Below, one piece after another: positions 48,725 through 57,924 of a DNA stretch of 64,000 nucleotides. The notes beneath the pieces are model-generated. The model did not search any database. It saw only the letters and a program-made list of their open reading frames with translations, and was not told the DNA's origin. Position 1 is the stretch's first letter, and the number at the start of each line of letters is the position of its first letter. The DNA is from Lysobacteraceae bacterium. Its GTDB lineage: Bacteria > Pseudomonadota > Gammaproteobacteria > Xanthomonadales > Xanthomonadaceae. The stretch lies in assembly GCA_008015095.1 (NCBI GenBank), contig SSEV01000021.1:28412-92411 (forward strand), written 5' to 3'. Position numbers and translations under genes: made by a program.

Positions 48725-49026
48725 GCGCCGCAGAGGCCCGTTTTCTGATCTCCGGCCGCGTGCAGGGCGTGGCTTTTCGCGCCTATGCACGCCAGCGGGC
48801 GCTCGCGCTGGGGCTGCGAGGATACGCGCGCAATCTCGACGATGGCCGTGTGGAGGTGTTCGCTGCCGGTGCGGCCGACGCCATTGATCGTCTGGAGAGC
48901 TGGCTGCATCGCGGTTCGCCGATGGCCCGCGTGGATATGGTGTTGCGTGAGCTGGCGGGACGTGAAGCGCAGGCGTGCACGCCTGCGCGTCTGGATCACG
49001 TCGCGGATGATTTCATCATCTGCTGA
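48721..49026 (+). CDS. Acylphosphatase
   Basis: ARFLISGRVQGVAFRAYARQRALALGLRGYARNLDDGRVEVFAAG. Confidence 0.93.
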   Translation: MSAAEARFLISGRVQGVAFRAYARQRALALGLRGYARNLDDGRVEVFAAGAADAIDRLESWLHRGSPMARVDMVLRELAGREAQACTPARLDHVADDFIIC

Positions 49027-49064
49027 TCCTGCCACTGCTGATCCTGCCACTGCTGATCCTGCCC
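49020..49064. repeat. 15-bp tandem repeat CTGCTGATCCTGCCA x3 overlapping the acylphosphatase stop codon
   Basis: Read directly; 44/45 identical. Confidence 0.95.
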
Positions 49065-49158
49065 CGGCTGGTCCTTTCCATCTTCATTGAACCGGTGCGC
49101 GGCGTCGGAGGTGTGCCGTGAGTATGCCGTTGCCGCGCGTTGTGAATTGCGGGAAGGC

Positions 49159-50034
49159 TCAGCCGGGGCCAGGTCTCTCGGACCAGACGCCCATCCGTCG
49201 TTCGAGTTCCTGTTGTGCAAAGCCCGATGCGCCCAGCCAGCGTAAGATCGATCTCACGGTGATCACCGGGTAATCGCCCGACAGACGCGTCGCGATCGAG
49301 TGATCGGTGAATGACATGTTTTTGGCGAACAGTCCGCCCATGATCCGTTTGCGGTAGGGAATATGGATGCGGTCTGGAACGAAGCCATGGGCCTGCGCCA
49401 GGCGATAGGCTTGCGCGCGCGAACCGGTGTCGCGATCGGACGCCGCTGCGGCGATATGCTCCAGCACCCAGGCCGTGGAGTTCTGATAGTCAGGACTGCC
49501 GGGGCGTGCGATGAGGTTGTAGCGCGGTGTGTAGAGCGGATCGTGTTCGAGCATGGTCAGCCGTCGCGCCAATTGCTCCGCGATCTTCGGTCGTAGCCAG
49601 GTGATCCGCGCGTCTTGACGGACCAGATCATCCGCGAAGAAATTCACTAGGCCCTCTGCATACAGGCCGGAACCTTCTGCGCTGCAATCGCTGAGCATAT
49701 GCACGACGGTCCAGCGCCCATCGGGGTGATCACGCACGGCGAACCCGGCATGGCTGTAGACCAGGCCGTGTTTGGACAGGTCGGTGCCGACGCGCGAGAC
49801 CAGGGCGACCGGCGCGTCGCGCTTGTCCAGCTCGGCGGCGACCAACAAGCCGGTTTGGGCGGCATCGGCAAGACGCGCGGGCGCGAGCGGACGCGCGTCG
49901 CAGTCGTTGCCAGCGCGCGCCGTGGGAATATCCAGCACGAACAACGCGACCAGGGCGCAGAGCATCGATGCGAGCAATGCGCCTGCAACCGTCATTCTTG
50001 CCTTGACGCTTCGCTCGGGCGGCACTCGGCTCAT
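49159..50034 (-). CDS. DUF2145-like exported protein
   Basis: GLVYSHAGFAVRDHPDGRWTVVHMLSDCSAEGSGLYAEGLVNFFADD motif. Confidence 0.75.
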   Translation of the reverse strand: MSRVPPERSVKARMTVAGALLASMLCALVALFVLDIPTARAGNDCDARPLAPARLADAAQTGLLVAAELDKRDAPVALVSRVGTDLSKHGLVYSHAGFAVRDHPDGRWTVVHMLSDCSAEGSGLYAEGLVNFFADDLVRQDARITWLRPKIAEQLARRLTMLEHDPLYTPRYNLIARPGSPDYQNSTAWVLEHIAAAASDRDTGSRAQAYRLAQAHGFVPDRIHIPYRKRIMGGLFAKNMSFTDHSIATRLSGDYPVITVRSILRWLGASGFAQQELERRMGVWSERPGPG

Positions 50035-50468
50035 ACGCCGAGTTCTCGCGAATGCAGATGCGGCCGGGTCTGTTCGTTAGCGACGAAGCAGAGAGCTTCG
50101 CCTCCGGCGCTGAGCAGCCAGCCGGTGCCGACGGCGATGACTTCGACCGCCATACCGGCGGCGATCGCGAGGCCAGCCGCCGTTTCCGCGGCGAGATAGA
50201 CGACGAAGGACGCGCCTACCCCGACCGCGGAAACGGTGACCGCCACCGCACCACCGCTGAGTTGCACACCGGACACCATGAATTTCGCGCCTTCGGCCAG
50301 CGCGCCGACCACCACGACCGGCACTTCGACCGAAGCGGCGAGACTGGCCTGCGATTGCCGACCGAGGGCCTCGGACTGCGCCTGCGCAGGAGGCAGCAGC
50401 AGGACGGCGAGCAACGTGACCATTGTGGTGAAGCGCCAAGCCAGCGAAAGCGGTCGGGGAGTGCGCAT
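50031..50468 (-). CDS. Hydrophobic Gly/Ala/Val-rich exported protein, cotranscribed with the DUF2145-like gene
   Basis: Start proposed at 50468; signal peptide then Val/Ala/Gly-rich segments; ATGA overlap with 49159-50034. Confidence 0.65.
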   Translation of the reverse strand: MRTPRPLSLAWRFTTMVTLLAVLLLPPAQAQSEALGRQSQASLAASVEVPVVVVGALAEGAKFMVSGVQLSGGAVAVTVSAVGVGASFVVYLAAETAAGLAIAAGMAVEVIAVGTGWLLSAGGEALCFVANEQTRPHLHSRELGV

Positions 50469-50580
50469 GGGGCCGATCCGATATTGAATGCAGCGAAGAA
50501 ACACTGCTCTTGGGGTGCATTGCAATCGGAATCGACCGAGTGTAGATAGGGCGGACATCAGGTATAGGAATCCGATACCC

Positions 50581-51327
50581 ATGGCCGTTTCCGTTGAACT
50601 GGTCGAAGGACTCAAACGTCTCTTGCGCGGTCAGGGCATGACCTATCGCGAACTGGCCGGGCGCCTGAAGATGAGCGAGGCGGCCGTGAAGCGGATGTTT
50701 TCCTTACGCGCGATGAGCCTGCAGCGGCTGGAACAGATCTGCGACGTCCTGGACGTCGGTCTGGCCGAGTTGGCGGCAGAATCGGCCCGAGGCCGTGAAA
50801 GCATGGCCCGGCTCAGCGAAGCGCAGGAGCATGCGCTGGTGTCCGACCCGGTCCTGTTGTTGGCGCTGTTCCTGAGTCTCAATCGCTGGCGGCAAGAGGA
50901 TGTGCTGGCGCAATTCGCGTTCACCGAAGCGCAGTGGACCGGATTGCTCGTCAAGCTGGACCGGCTCGGCATCATCGAACTGTTGCCCGGCAACCGCGCC
51001 CGCGCGCTGACCGCGCGCAATTTCCGCTGGCGTCGCGATGGGCCGATGGAGCGTTACTTCCGCGAGCGGTTACTCACCGATTATTTCGCCGATCCGTTCG
51101 ATGGCGAGCAGGACGGGTTGTTCCTGCTTAGCGGCAGCTTGGGGATCGAGGGCGTGAAACAAATGCGCCAGCGACTGGAGGAGGTCGTGCGCGAATTCGA
51201 TGCGTTGCTGGTGCGCGATGCGACGCTGCCGGCCAAGGAACGCATCGGCATGAGTCTGGTGCTCGCGCAAAAACCGTGGCTGCTGCAATTGTTCCAGCAG
51301 TATCGTCGCGCCTTGGATAGAACCTGA
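50581..51327 (+). CDS. XRE-type HTH transcriptional regulator with C-terminal extension
   Basis: LRGQGMTYRELAGRLKMSEAAVKRMFSLRAMSLQRLEQICDVLDVGLAEL. Confidence 0.88.
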   Translation: MAVSVELVEGLKRLLRGQGMTYRELAGRLKMSEAAVKRMFSLRAMSLQRLEQICDVLDVGLAELAAESARGRESMARLSEAQEHALVSDPVLLLALFLSLNRWRQEDVLAQFAFTEAQWTGLLVKLDRLGIIELLPGNRARALTARNFRWRRDGPMERYFRERLLTDYFADPFDGEQDGLFLLSGSLGIEGVKQMRQRLEEVVREFDALLVRDATLPAKERIGMSLVLAQKPWLLQLFQQYRRALDRT

Positions 51328-51575
51328 TCGGCGCGCGACTCGTCGTGGGGCAAGCGATGCGGTGCGCGTATGAGAGGATCATCTCCGATGAAGAGGGCGA
51401 GACCGAATATGACGCCCGGATCAGGCGGGCGTTCCCGCGAGGGGTATGATCCGGCGGAATAGAGCCGAACTCATGGCGCGCAGAGGCTTGAGCAGGAAGT
51501 TCAAACATCTGCGCGCCAGGGTGGTTATGTGATCAGAGCGTCTCGCGTTGGCGCGCGCGATGGCGGCCCCCCGAT

Positions 51576-52463
51576 TCAGCCGAGCGTGAACAGGCCATCG
51601 ATTTCTCGGGCGAAATAGCGCGACAGGCGATGGAACGTGGCGCCGGTCGGGTGCATTTCGTCGAACCAGTCCTGTTCGAATTGGGCTTCGTCGCGAAGAT
51701 CCAGATAACGGAAGTTCCTCCGGAACCTGATGTCGGCGGCGAGCGGAGCCAGCACGCGATCGACGAAGCCGTCGATGAGCATGCGTGCGAACAGTCGCTG
51801 GTTGTCGACGTCGGGCAGGGTCTTGTGCACGTAGGGCCTGATCCATGGGCCGACGTTTTTCTTCATCAGCGCGGCGACGCCGAGATTGGCCACGGTGAGG
51901 TCGGCGCCGACGCCCATTTTCATCGGATGGCAATAGCTATGGGCGAATATCGGTGTTTTGGGGTGCAGCGCCACCATCCGCAACAGCACGCGTTCGTACG
52001 CACGGTAGACCTCTTCGTAGCGGCCAGTGTTGACCACGCAGTCGTAGGCTTGTCCCGGCGTCATCGACCTGCGGTCGGCAAAGGTAGTCTTGAGGAATGT
52101 GCCCACGAAATCGTTGCCACCCGCGCTGAGCAGGGCGATATCGAACTGATGACCGCCATACCAGCGCATCAGATCGCGCAATCGTTTTGGCGAGAACATA
52201 TCGGTGGCGAGATCGCCGCTTTCTTCCGCGCGGAAGAACAATCCGCCGCGGCCATAGATGGGAACGCCGCGCGCTTCGTCGGCGGGGACCGGAAAGACCA
52301 GCCAGTCCAGAATATTCATGCTCAATGGGGTGGAAAACCAAGAATCTCCTTCGCAAAACACAACCGGAGTTCGTTTTCGTAGTTCCTTGTTGCGGGACAG
52401 CGCCCGATAGATCTCCCTGAATTCGCCTCGTCGTGTGGTGTAAACAGATTGACTCAATGCCAT
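51576..52463 (-). CDS. SGNH/GDSL-like hydrolase (GDSW variant)
   Basis: VVFCEGDSWFS, SAGGNDF, WFDEMHPTGATFHRLSR catalytic-type blocks. Confidence 0.75.
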   Translation of the reverse strand: MALSQSVYTTRRGEFREIYRALSRNKELRKRTPVVFCEGDSWFSTPLSMNILDWLVFPVPADEARGVPIYGRGGLFFRAEESGDLATDMFSPKRLRDLMRWYGGHQFDIALLSAGGNDFVGTFLKTTFADRRSMTPGQAYDCVVNTGRYEEVYRAYERVLLRMVALHPKTPIFAHSYCHPMKMGVGADLTVANLGVAALMKKNVGPWIRPYVHKTLPDVDNQRLFARMLIDGFVDRVLAPLAADIRFRRNFRYLDLRDEAQFEQDWFDEMHPTGATFHRLSRYFAREIDGLFTLG

Positions 52464-52683
52464 GCTCACGATCCCCCTGGTATCGATGTGCGGTCCCGGC
52501 GCAGCAAAGGCACGCGCCGGGTGAGTGATATAACGCCGGATCGTCTGCGATGTGGCCATGCGTCGCGGCGTGATATCGGGCCGACGGAAAAGCACGCCGG
52601 CCATTCGCGGAACGACCGGATTGCAGGATGCCGCATCTTTGGGCGCCGTGTCTGCGTCGTATCGGCGCTCCGTTGCCCGCGAG

Positions 52684-53463
52684 TCAGCCCTTGAAGCCGT
52701 CGATCGGTTTCACTACGCCGTATTTTTCTTTTTTCGGCTTGCCTTCCAGCGGTGGGAAGTCGATCGGTTTGTCGACGATCGCCGTATCAGGCAGACGATC
52801 GAGGAAGTCGCGTATCAGGCTGAGACGGCCGCGTTTCTGATCGTTGAAGTCGACCAGGGTCCACGGTGCGTGCTTGGTATGCGTGGCTTTGAGCATCGCT
52901 TCGCGGGCGCGGGTGTAATCACCATATCGGGTCCGCGCTTCCAGGTCGATCGGGGAGAGCTTCCAGCCCTTGAGCGGGTCTTCGCGGCGTTCGGCGAATC
53001 GTTTTTCCTGTTCGGCCTGATCGCAGCAAAGCCAATACTTGAATAACAGGATGCCGTCGTCGACCAGCATGTTCTCGAATACTGGCGCATGGGTCAGGAA
53101 GGCTTTGACCTGCGTGTCGTTAGCGAATCCCATGACCTTCTCGACCCCCGCGCGGTTGTACCAGCTGCGATCGAAAAGCACGACCTCGCCCGCCGCGGGC
53201 AAATGGGCGATATAGCGCTGAAAATACCACTGCGTACGCTCGCGCTCGCTTGGCTTGGGCAAGGCGACTGTGCGGCACTGGCGTGGATTGATATGCGCGG
53301 AGATGGCATCGATGACGCCACCCTTGCCGGCCGTGTCCCGGCCTTCGATCAGTACCAGGATGCGCTGACCGGTGCTGGATGCCCAGCGCGCCATCTGCGC
53401 CAGTTCGCGTTGCATCGGCTCCAGCAGTTCTTCGTACTCTTTGCGTTTGAGCTTGCTCATCAT
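52684..53463 (-). CDS. ppk2: Polyphosphate kinase 2 (PPK2)
   Basis: LIEGRDTAGKGGVIDAISAHINPRQCRTVALPKPSERERTQWYFQRYIAHLPAAGEVVLFDRSWYNRAGVE. Confidence 0.95.
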   Translation of the reverse strand: MMSKLKRKEYEELLEPMQRELAQMARWASSTGQRILVLIEGRDTAGKGGVIDAISAHINPRQCRTVALPKPSERERTQWYFQRYIAHLPAAGEVVLFDRSWYNRAGVEKVMGFANDTQVKAFLTHAPVFENMLVDDGILLFKYWLCCDQAEQEKRFAERREDPLKGWKLSPIDLEARTRYGDYTRAREAMLKATHTKHAPWTLVDFNDQKRGRLSLIRDFLDRLPDTAIVDKPIDFPPLEGKPKKEKYGVVKPIDGFKG

Positions 53464-53864
53464 GGACTCCTGCGACCGCGCTTGGCCAGAGCGCGTTTGC
53501 GCGCGGGCCGGGGCGGAGGCGCTGATGCGCCGTTCTCATGGTGCGCGCCGACGGCCATCGTGCGTGCGACCTCCAATAATGCCCCCTGCTGTTTGCTGTT
53601 CAGCGCGCGATAGGCCGCGAGTAACGCATGTTCGCCTTTGGTGCGGGCCGGGTCCAAGGTGCTGGCCAGTTCGGACAGTAGCGCCCCCGCGGGGACGCCG
53701 AAGGTACGGGCGAGCGCATCGACCTGGTCGCGCCCCGGGATCTTGTCGCCTTTGAGCCAGGCGCTGACCGTTTCGACGCCGGCGCGTGGGATGGCCGTGG
53801 CCAGATCCGTCGGACTCAGGCCGGTGGCCTTGGTCAACAGGCGAAGGGTGGTGGCGATAGACAT
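53460..53864 (-). CDS. XRE-like HTH protein coupled to ppk2
   Basis: GLSPTDLATAIPRAGVETVSAWLKGDKIPGRDQVDALARTFGV; ATGA overlap with ppk2. Confidence 0.75.
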   Translation of the reverse strand: MSIATTLRLLTKATGLSPTDLATAIPRAGVETVSAWLKGDKIPGRDQVDALARTFGVPAGALLSELASTLDPARTKGEHALLAAYRALNSKQQGALLEVARTMAVGAHHENGASAPPPRPARKRALAKRGRRSP

Positions 53865-53868
53865 CGGC

Positions 53869-54387
53869 TTATTCCTTCAGTCGTGGACGCAGCGTGGCGA
53901 GATTGCATGGCCGCGTACGCGCGTCGAGTTGGGCGCGGATGATCTTGTCCCATGCGGTGCGACAGGCGGACGTCGAACCGGGTAGGGCGAACAGGAAAGT
54001 GCCATTGGCCAGGCCGGCGAAGGCGCGCGATTGCAGCGTGGACGTGCCGATCTCATCGAAGCTCATGGCGCGGAACAATTCGCCGAAACCCGGCATCTCC
54101 TTGTCGAGAAGCGGCAGTAACGCTTCCGGCGTGGAGTCGCGGCCGGTGAATCCGGTCCCGCCGGTCACCAGGATTCCGTCGGTCGCAGGGTCGGCGATCC
54201 ACTGCGATACCTGGGCGCGCAGCCGATAGCGGTCATCGGGCAGGAGCGCGCGCGCGTACAGTCGATGGCCGGCTTCGGTCAATGCGGTGGCGAGATAATC
54301 GCCGGAGCTGTCCTCGCCGAGCGTGCGCGTGTCCGAGACGGTCAGCACGCAGAGCGACAACGGGATGAAATCGGCCTGGGCGGTCAT
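53869..54387 (-). CDS. moaB: Molybdenum cofactor biosynthesis protein B (MoaB/MogA fold)
   Basis: LCVLTVSDTRTLGEDSSGDYLATAL; ILVTGGTGFTGRDSTPEAL; FALPGSTSACRTAWDKII. Confidence 0.92.
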   Translation of the reverse strand: MTAQADFIPLSLCVLTVSDTRTLGEDSSGDYLATALTEAGHRLYARALLPDDRYRLRAQVSQWIADPATDGILVTGGTGFTGRDSTPEALLPLLDKEMPGFGELFRAMSFDEIGTSTLQSRAFAGLANGTFLFALPGSTSACRTAWDKIIRAQLDARTRPCNLATLRPRLKE

Positions 54388-54775
54388 GCGAGCTAGAGTA
54401 GCGGGAAACCCTCGGAGTGAGAAATGATGCGCGGCATTGGCCCCGATACGCGCATCACCTTCATCCGGAGCCATGCGGGGTCCGTCAGGACGTCGGGCGG
54501 ACATCTGCGCCGCACATCAGCCGAGAGCCTGCGACATCTCCCCGCGGAGTATGGGGGCGCGTCGAATCAATAGTTCGGCGTTGCCATAGACAATCTCTGA
54601 CATGCGGATACTGGGCGCGGTCCGGTGCGGAGGCGCCGATGTCCCGGCTGAGACGGCAAGCAGGCGGCCCTCCCCACGCCATCGGCCGGAAAGCCATCCA
54701 CATCACGATTCCGGATCCGCGGTTCGCGCTATCTTTTCATGCGCAGGGGCCACGCCTTTCAAGGAGGATCGTTTC

Positions 54776-55474
54776 ATGCAATTCAAGCATGTCGTTATCG
54801 CATTGTGCGTGGCAGTGGCTTGCGTGGTTTACGCTCCAACCGCCCGAGCGCAGGAAACCTGGGCCGAGTATTCGATGATGGGACAGCGACGCGCAGCCCA
54901 GATCTGGTCGGGAGGCGCTGCGGTTTCGCAGTTCGCCTGGGCGCCGCAAAGCGCGACCGAATCGCATGTCTACTGGGGCGATCCCCAAGCATGGCCACCG
55001 ACCTATCACGAGCGTTTTATCGTCAGCGGCGACTGGGTGCTGCTCGATGGCTGGTGGGGCAACGGCACCTACTACACGTTGCGCGTGACCAACGAGCGCT
55101 ATTGCGATATCAGTTGCAATCAATGCGCCACCATCGCCACCAGCGGCCCGCAGCATTACGTCAGACGGCAGATCCCCACCGCCGCCTATTGCCTCAAGGC
55201 CGATGGCGTCATCACCGAACTATCCTCGGGTAAGAGGTTGCGGTTTGGCCATACCCAGGTCTACTGGCCGCCGGCTTCATGCAGCAACGCCTACATCAGT
55301 GGACAACGCTGCATCCGGCAATGGGAGTCGTGGTGGGACGATAACGGCACGTCTTACCAGCGCAAGATCGATCGCGATCAATATCTCGCGAAAGGTCTCG
55401 GCAACGGTTTCATCATCCAGACTTATTACCCGGCGCCGTGGCGGGCGGATATGCGCTATTTCTGGAATTACTGA
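54776..55474 (+). CDS. Secreted Trp/Tyr-rich hypothetical protein
   Basis: Clear signal peptide MQFKHVVIALCVAVACVVYAPTARAQ; RBS-like AAGGAGG upstream; Cys pairs. Confidence 0.7.
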   Translation: MQFKHVVIALCVAVACVVYAPTARAQETWAEYSMMGQRRAAQIWSGGAAVSQFAWAPQSATESHVYWGDPQAWPPTYHERFIVSGDWVLLDGWWGNGTYYTLRVTNERYCDISCNQCATIATSGPQHYVRRQIPTAAYCLKADGVITELSSGKRLRFGHTQVYWPPASCSNAYISGQRCIRQWESWWDDNGTSYQRKIDRDQYLAKGLGNGFIIQTYYPAPWRADMRYFWNY

Positions 55475-55514
55475 GCCAGGCGCCGCCGCTCGCCATCGTG
55501 CGGGCGGCGGCGAA

Positions 55515-55961
55515 TCAAGCCAGAGCCAGCGAATACCATTGGGTGGAATCCTCTTCCCAGCCGGCCTCGCGGTAGAGCGACCTGGCCGGAGCGTTGTCGC
55601 GGGTGGTTTCCAATACGATCCGCAGCGCTCCGCGATCGCGCGCATGCTGCGCCGCCGCATCGAGCAGGTTGCGGGCGACGCCCTGTCGGCGCGCTTCCTC
55701 GGCGACGAACAGGTCGTTGAGGATATAGATCCGCCCCGTACGGACCGACGAAAACATCGGATACAACTGGACGAAACCGCGGCCCTCGCCATCTTGCTCA
55801 GCCAACAGTACGACCGACTCGCCACGGGTCATGCGTTCGCACAGGAAATCGCGGGCGCGCCGGATGTCGCCAGGTTGTGCGTAAAAACGACGATACGCGT
55901 CGAACAGCGCGGCGAGCGTGTCGAGATCGTGGGTCGTCGCGAGGCGGATGGCGATGGGCAT
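55515..55961 (-). CDS. GNAT family N-acetyltransferase
   Basis: IYILNDLFVAEEARRQGVARNLLDAAAQHARDRGALRIVLETTRDNAPARSLYREAGWEED. Confidence 0.93.
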   Translation of the reverse strand: MPIAIRLATTHDLDTLAALFDAYRRFYAQPGDIRRARDFLCERMTRGESVVLLAEQDGEGRGFVQLYPMFSSVRTGRIYILNDLFVAEEARRQGVARNLLDAAAQHARDRGALRIVLETTRDNAPARSLYREAGWEEDSTQWYSLALA

Positions 55962-56071
55962 GGCTGCGGTCTGATGCGGATCGGATCCTGGTTCGGATCC
56001 GGAACGGGCGTGGATGGATGCGGATCTGATCGGTATCGGACGAAGAGGGGCGGGCTAAGGTCTCGGGCTGA

Positions 56072-56093
56072 GATCGGATGAGGATCGGATGAG
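56072..56093. repeat. 11-bp tandem duplication GATCGGATGAG x2 inside a degenerate repeat tract upstream of SIR2-TPR
   Basis: Read directly from sequence. Confidence 0.85.
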
Positions 56094-56234
56094 GGTCAGG
56101 CTAAGAGTGGGCCGAGACCAGGTCAGAATCAAGTCAAGATCAATGCGCTGAGAGCGCATGCCAGCGGATTGGGCACGAGTGCGGCTTCCGAAAGCGCTGA
56201 GTATGATGATGCCGTTCGGACAAGGAGGGGGCGA

Positions 56235-57911
56235 ATGACCAGGACGATCCAGGATATTTCCGAGGATCTGCGTCGGAGCAAGGGGCGCGACCGGCGCTGC
56301 ACGTTGTTGGTCGGCGCGGGCTGCTCGAAGACCGCGGGGATCCCGCTGGCGTCCCAGATCGTCGACGACATTCGCAAGGACCACCCGATGGTGTTCCAGC
56401 GTGCGCTGCGACGTGCGCAGCGCAATGATTCCTCGATCGGGGTGCCTGGCTATGGCGATTGCATGGCCGAACTCGATCCGGGCCCGCAACGCGATCTGAT
56501 CCGCGGTTATATCGATCGCGCGCGACTGAACTGGGCCCATGTCGGCATCGCAGCACTGATCCATCACGGCTATGTCGATCGTGTGCTGACCACCAATTTC
56601 GATCCGCTGATCGCGCAGGGTTGCGCGGTATTCAATGAATTTCCGGCGGTCTACGATCTGACGATGACGCAGAAATTGCGTTTCGAGGATCTTCCGGAGA
56701 AAGCGGTCTTCCACCTGCACGGACAGCGTAACGGGTTCTCGCTGCTCAACGACCCGGGCGAACTGCGTCAACACCGTGAAATCGTCGAGCCGCTGTTCGA
56801 GCACGCGCGCGAGGGCAGGGTTTGGGTCGTGTGCGGCTACAGCGGCCAGAACGACCCGCTGTTCGAGTTGATTCAGCAATGCCGACGTTACGAATACGCA
56901 CTGTATTGGATCGGTTACGACAAGACGCCGCCGTCGCATCTGTTGCCGTTGATGGCCGAGCCGGATCGCAGTCGTTGTCATTACCTGCATTACGATGGCG
57001 CCGACAAGTTCTTCCTGCATCTGATGCACGAGTTGGGGCATTTCCCGCCGGTATTCATGGAACGGCCGTTGGATCACATGCAGAGTCTGCTCGAGCGTTT
57101 CGCCGAATTTCCGATCGAGGCGACCGAACGCAAAGTCGATCTGTTGACCGACGCAAAACAGCGGATCCGCGATTATCAGGCCCAGATCGACGACAGCGTG
57201 CAGGCGAAATCGGCGGATCAGGCCGTCGTCGAGGCGCTGGCGACGCGGTCGCCGAGCCAGGTCGAGGAGGCGCGCACGCACGCCGAACTCCAGGGCGGCA
57301 GCCTTTCGCCGATGGTCGAATCCCAGTTGTCATTCCTGCAAGGCTTGAATTTCTACAACCGGGCAGAGTCCGAGGATGAGGACAAGAAAGCCACCTCGCT
57401 GTTGCTCCAGGCTCACGAGGCCTACGAAAAAGCCTTTGAGCTTGACCCCACCGACTCATGGGTGCTGAATAATTGGGGGATCACGCTCGACGCGTTGGCG
57501 AAGAGGAGCAAAGGCAAGAAGTCGCGCGAGTACGTCATGGAGGCGATGAAAAAATTCGAGGCCGCACTTGAGCTGACTCCGGATGATCACGAGCTCGTCA
57601 ATAACCGGGCCGGCAATCTGATCCTACTCGCCAATTTCACGCCGGAAGGAAAAGAAAGGCAGTCGCTGCTTGAGCGCGCGCACGGCTATACGATGCTCGC
57701 CGAAAGCTTGCATCCTGGCGAGGGAGCGTACAACACCGCCTGCATTCACGCGCTGCGCAACGAATTGGATCTGATGGCGGAGTGGCTCGACCGATCGCAT
57801 GCGCACGGGCAGCTGCCCAAGAAGGAAGATATCGAGACCGACCCCGACTTCGATGGCGTGCGCAGTACGCCCCAGTTCCGCGCATGGTGGAGAAAGATGG
57901 GGTGGGAGTGA
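56235..57911 (+). CDS. SIR2-like domain protein with C-terminal TPR array; candidate NADase defence effector
   Basis: SIR2 motifs LLVGAGCSKTAGIP, VLTTNFDPLIAQG, VFHLHGQ, VVCGYSGQNDPL; TPR AYEKAFELDPTDSWVLNNWGITLDALA; C-terminal IETDPDFDGVRSTPQFRAWW. Confidence 0.85.
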   Translation: MTRTIQDISEDLRRSKGRDRRCTLLVGAGCSKTAGIPLASQIVDDIRKDHPMVFQRALRRAQRNDSSIGVPGYGDCMAELDPGPQRDLIRGYIDRARLNWAHVGIAALIHHGYVDRVLTTNFDPLIAQGCAVFNEFPAVYDLTMTQKLRFEDLPEKAVFHLHGQRNGFSLLNDPGELRQHREIVEPLFEHAREGRVWVVCGYSGQNDPLFELIQQCRRYEYALYWIGYDKTPPSHLLPLMAEPDRSRCHYLHYDGADKFFLHLMHELGHFPPVFMERPLDHMQSLLERFAEFPIEATERKVDLLTDAKQRIRDYQAQIDDSVQAKSADQAVVEALATRSPSQVEEARTHAELQGGSLSPMVESQLSFLQGLNFYNRAESEDEDKKATSLLLQAHEAYEKAFELDPTDSWVLNNWGITLDALAKRSKGKKSREYVMEAMKKFEAALELTPDDHELVNNRAGNLILLANFTPEGKERQSLLERAHGYTMLAESLHPGEGAYNTACIHALRNELDLMAEWLDRSHAHGQLPKKEDIETDPDFDGVRSTPQFRAWWRKMGWE

Positions 57912-57924
57912 CGAGGCTCCGGGA

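Noticed and set aside
49020-49064. Possible CRISPR-like repeat array
   Set aside because: Three contiguous 15-bp units without spacers; a simple tandem repeat. No CRISPR array seen elsewhere and no cas genes
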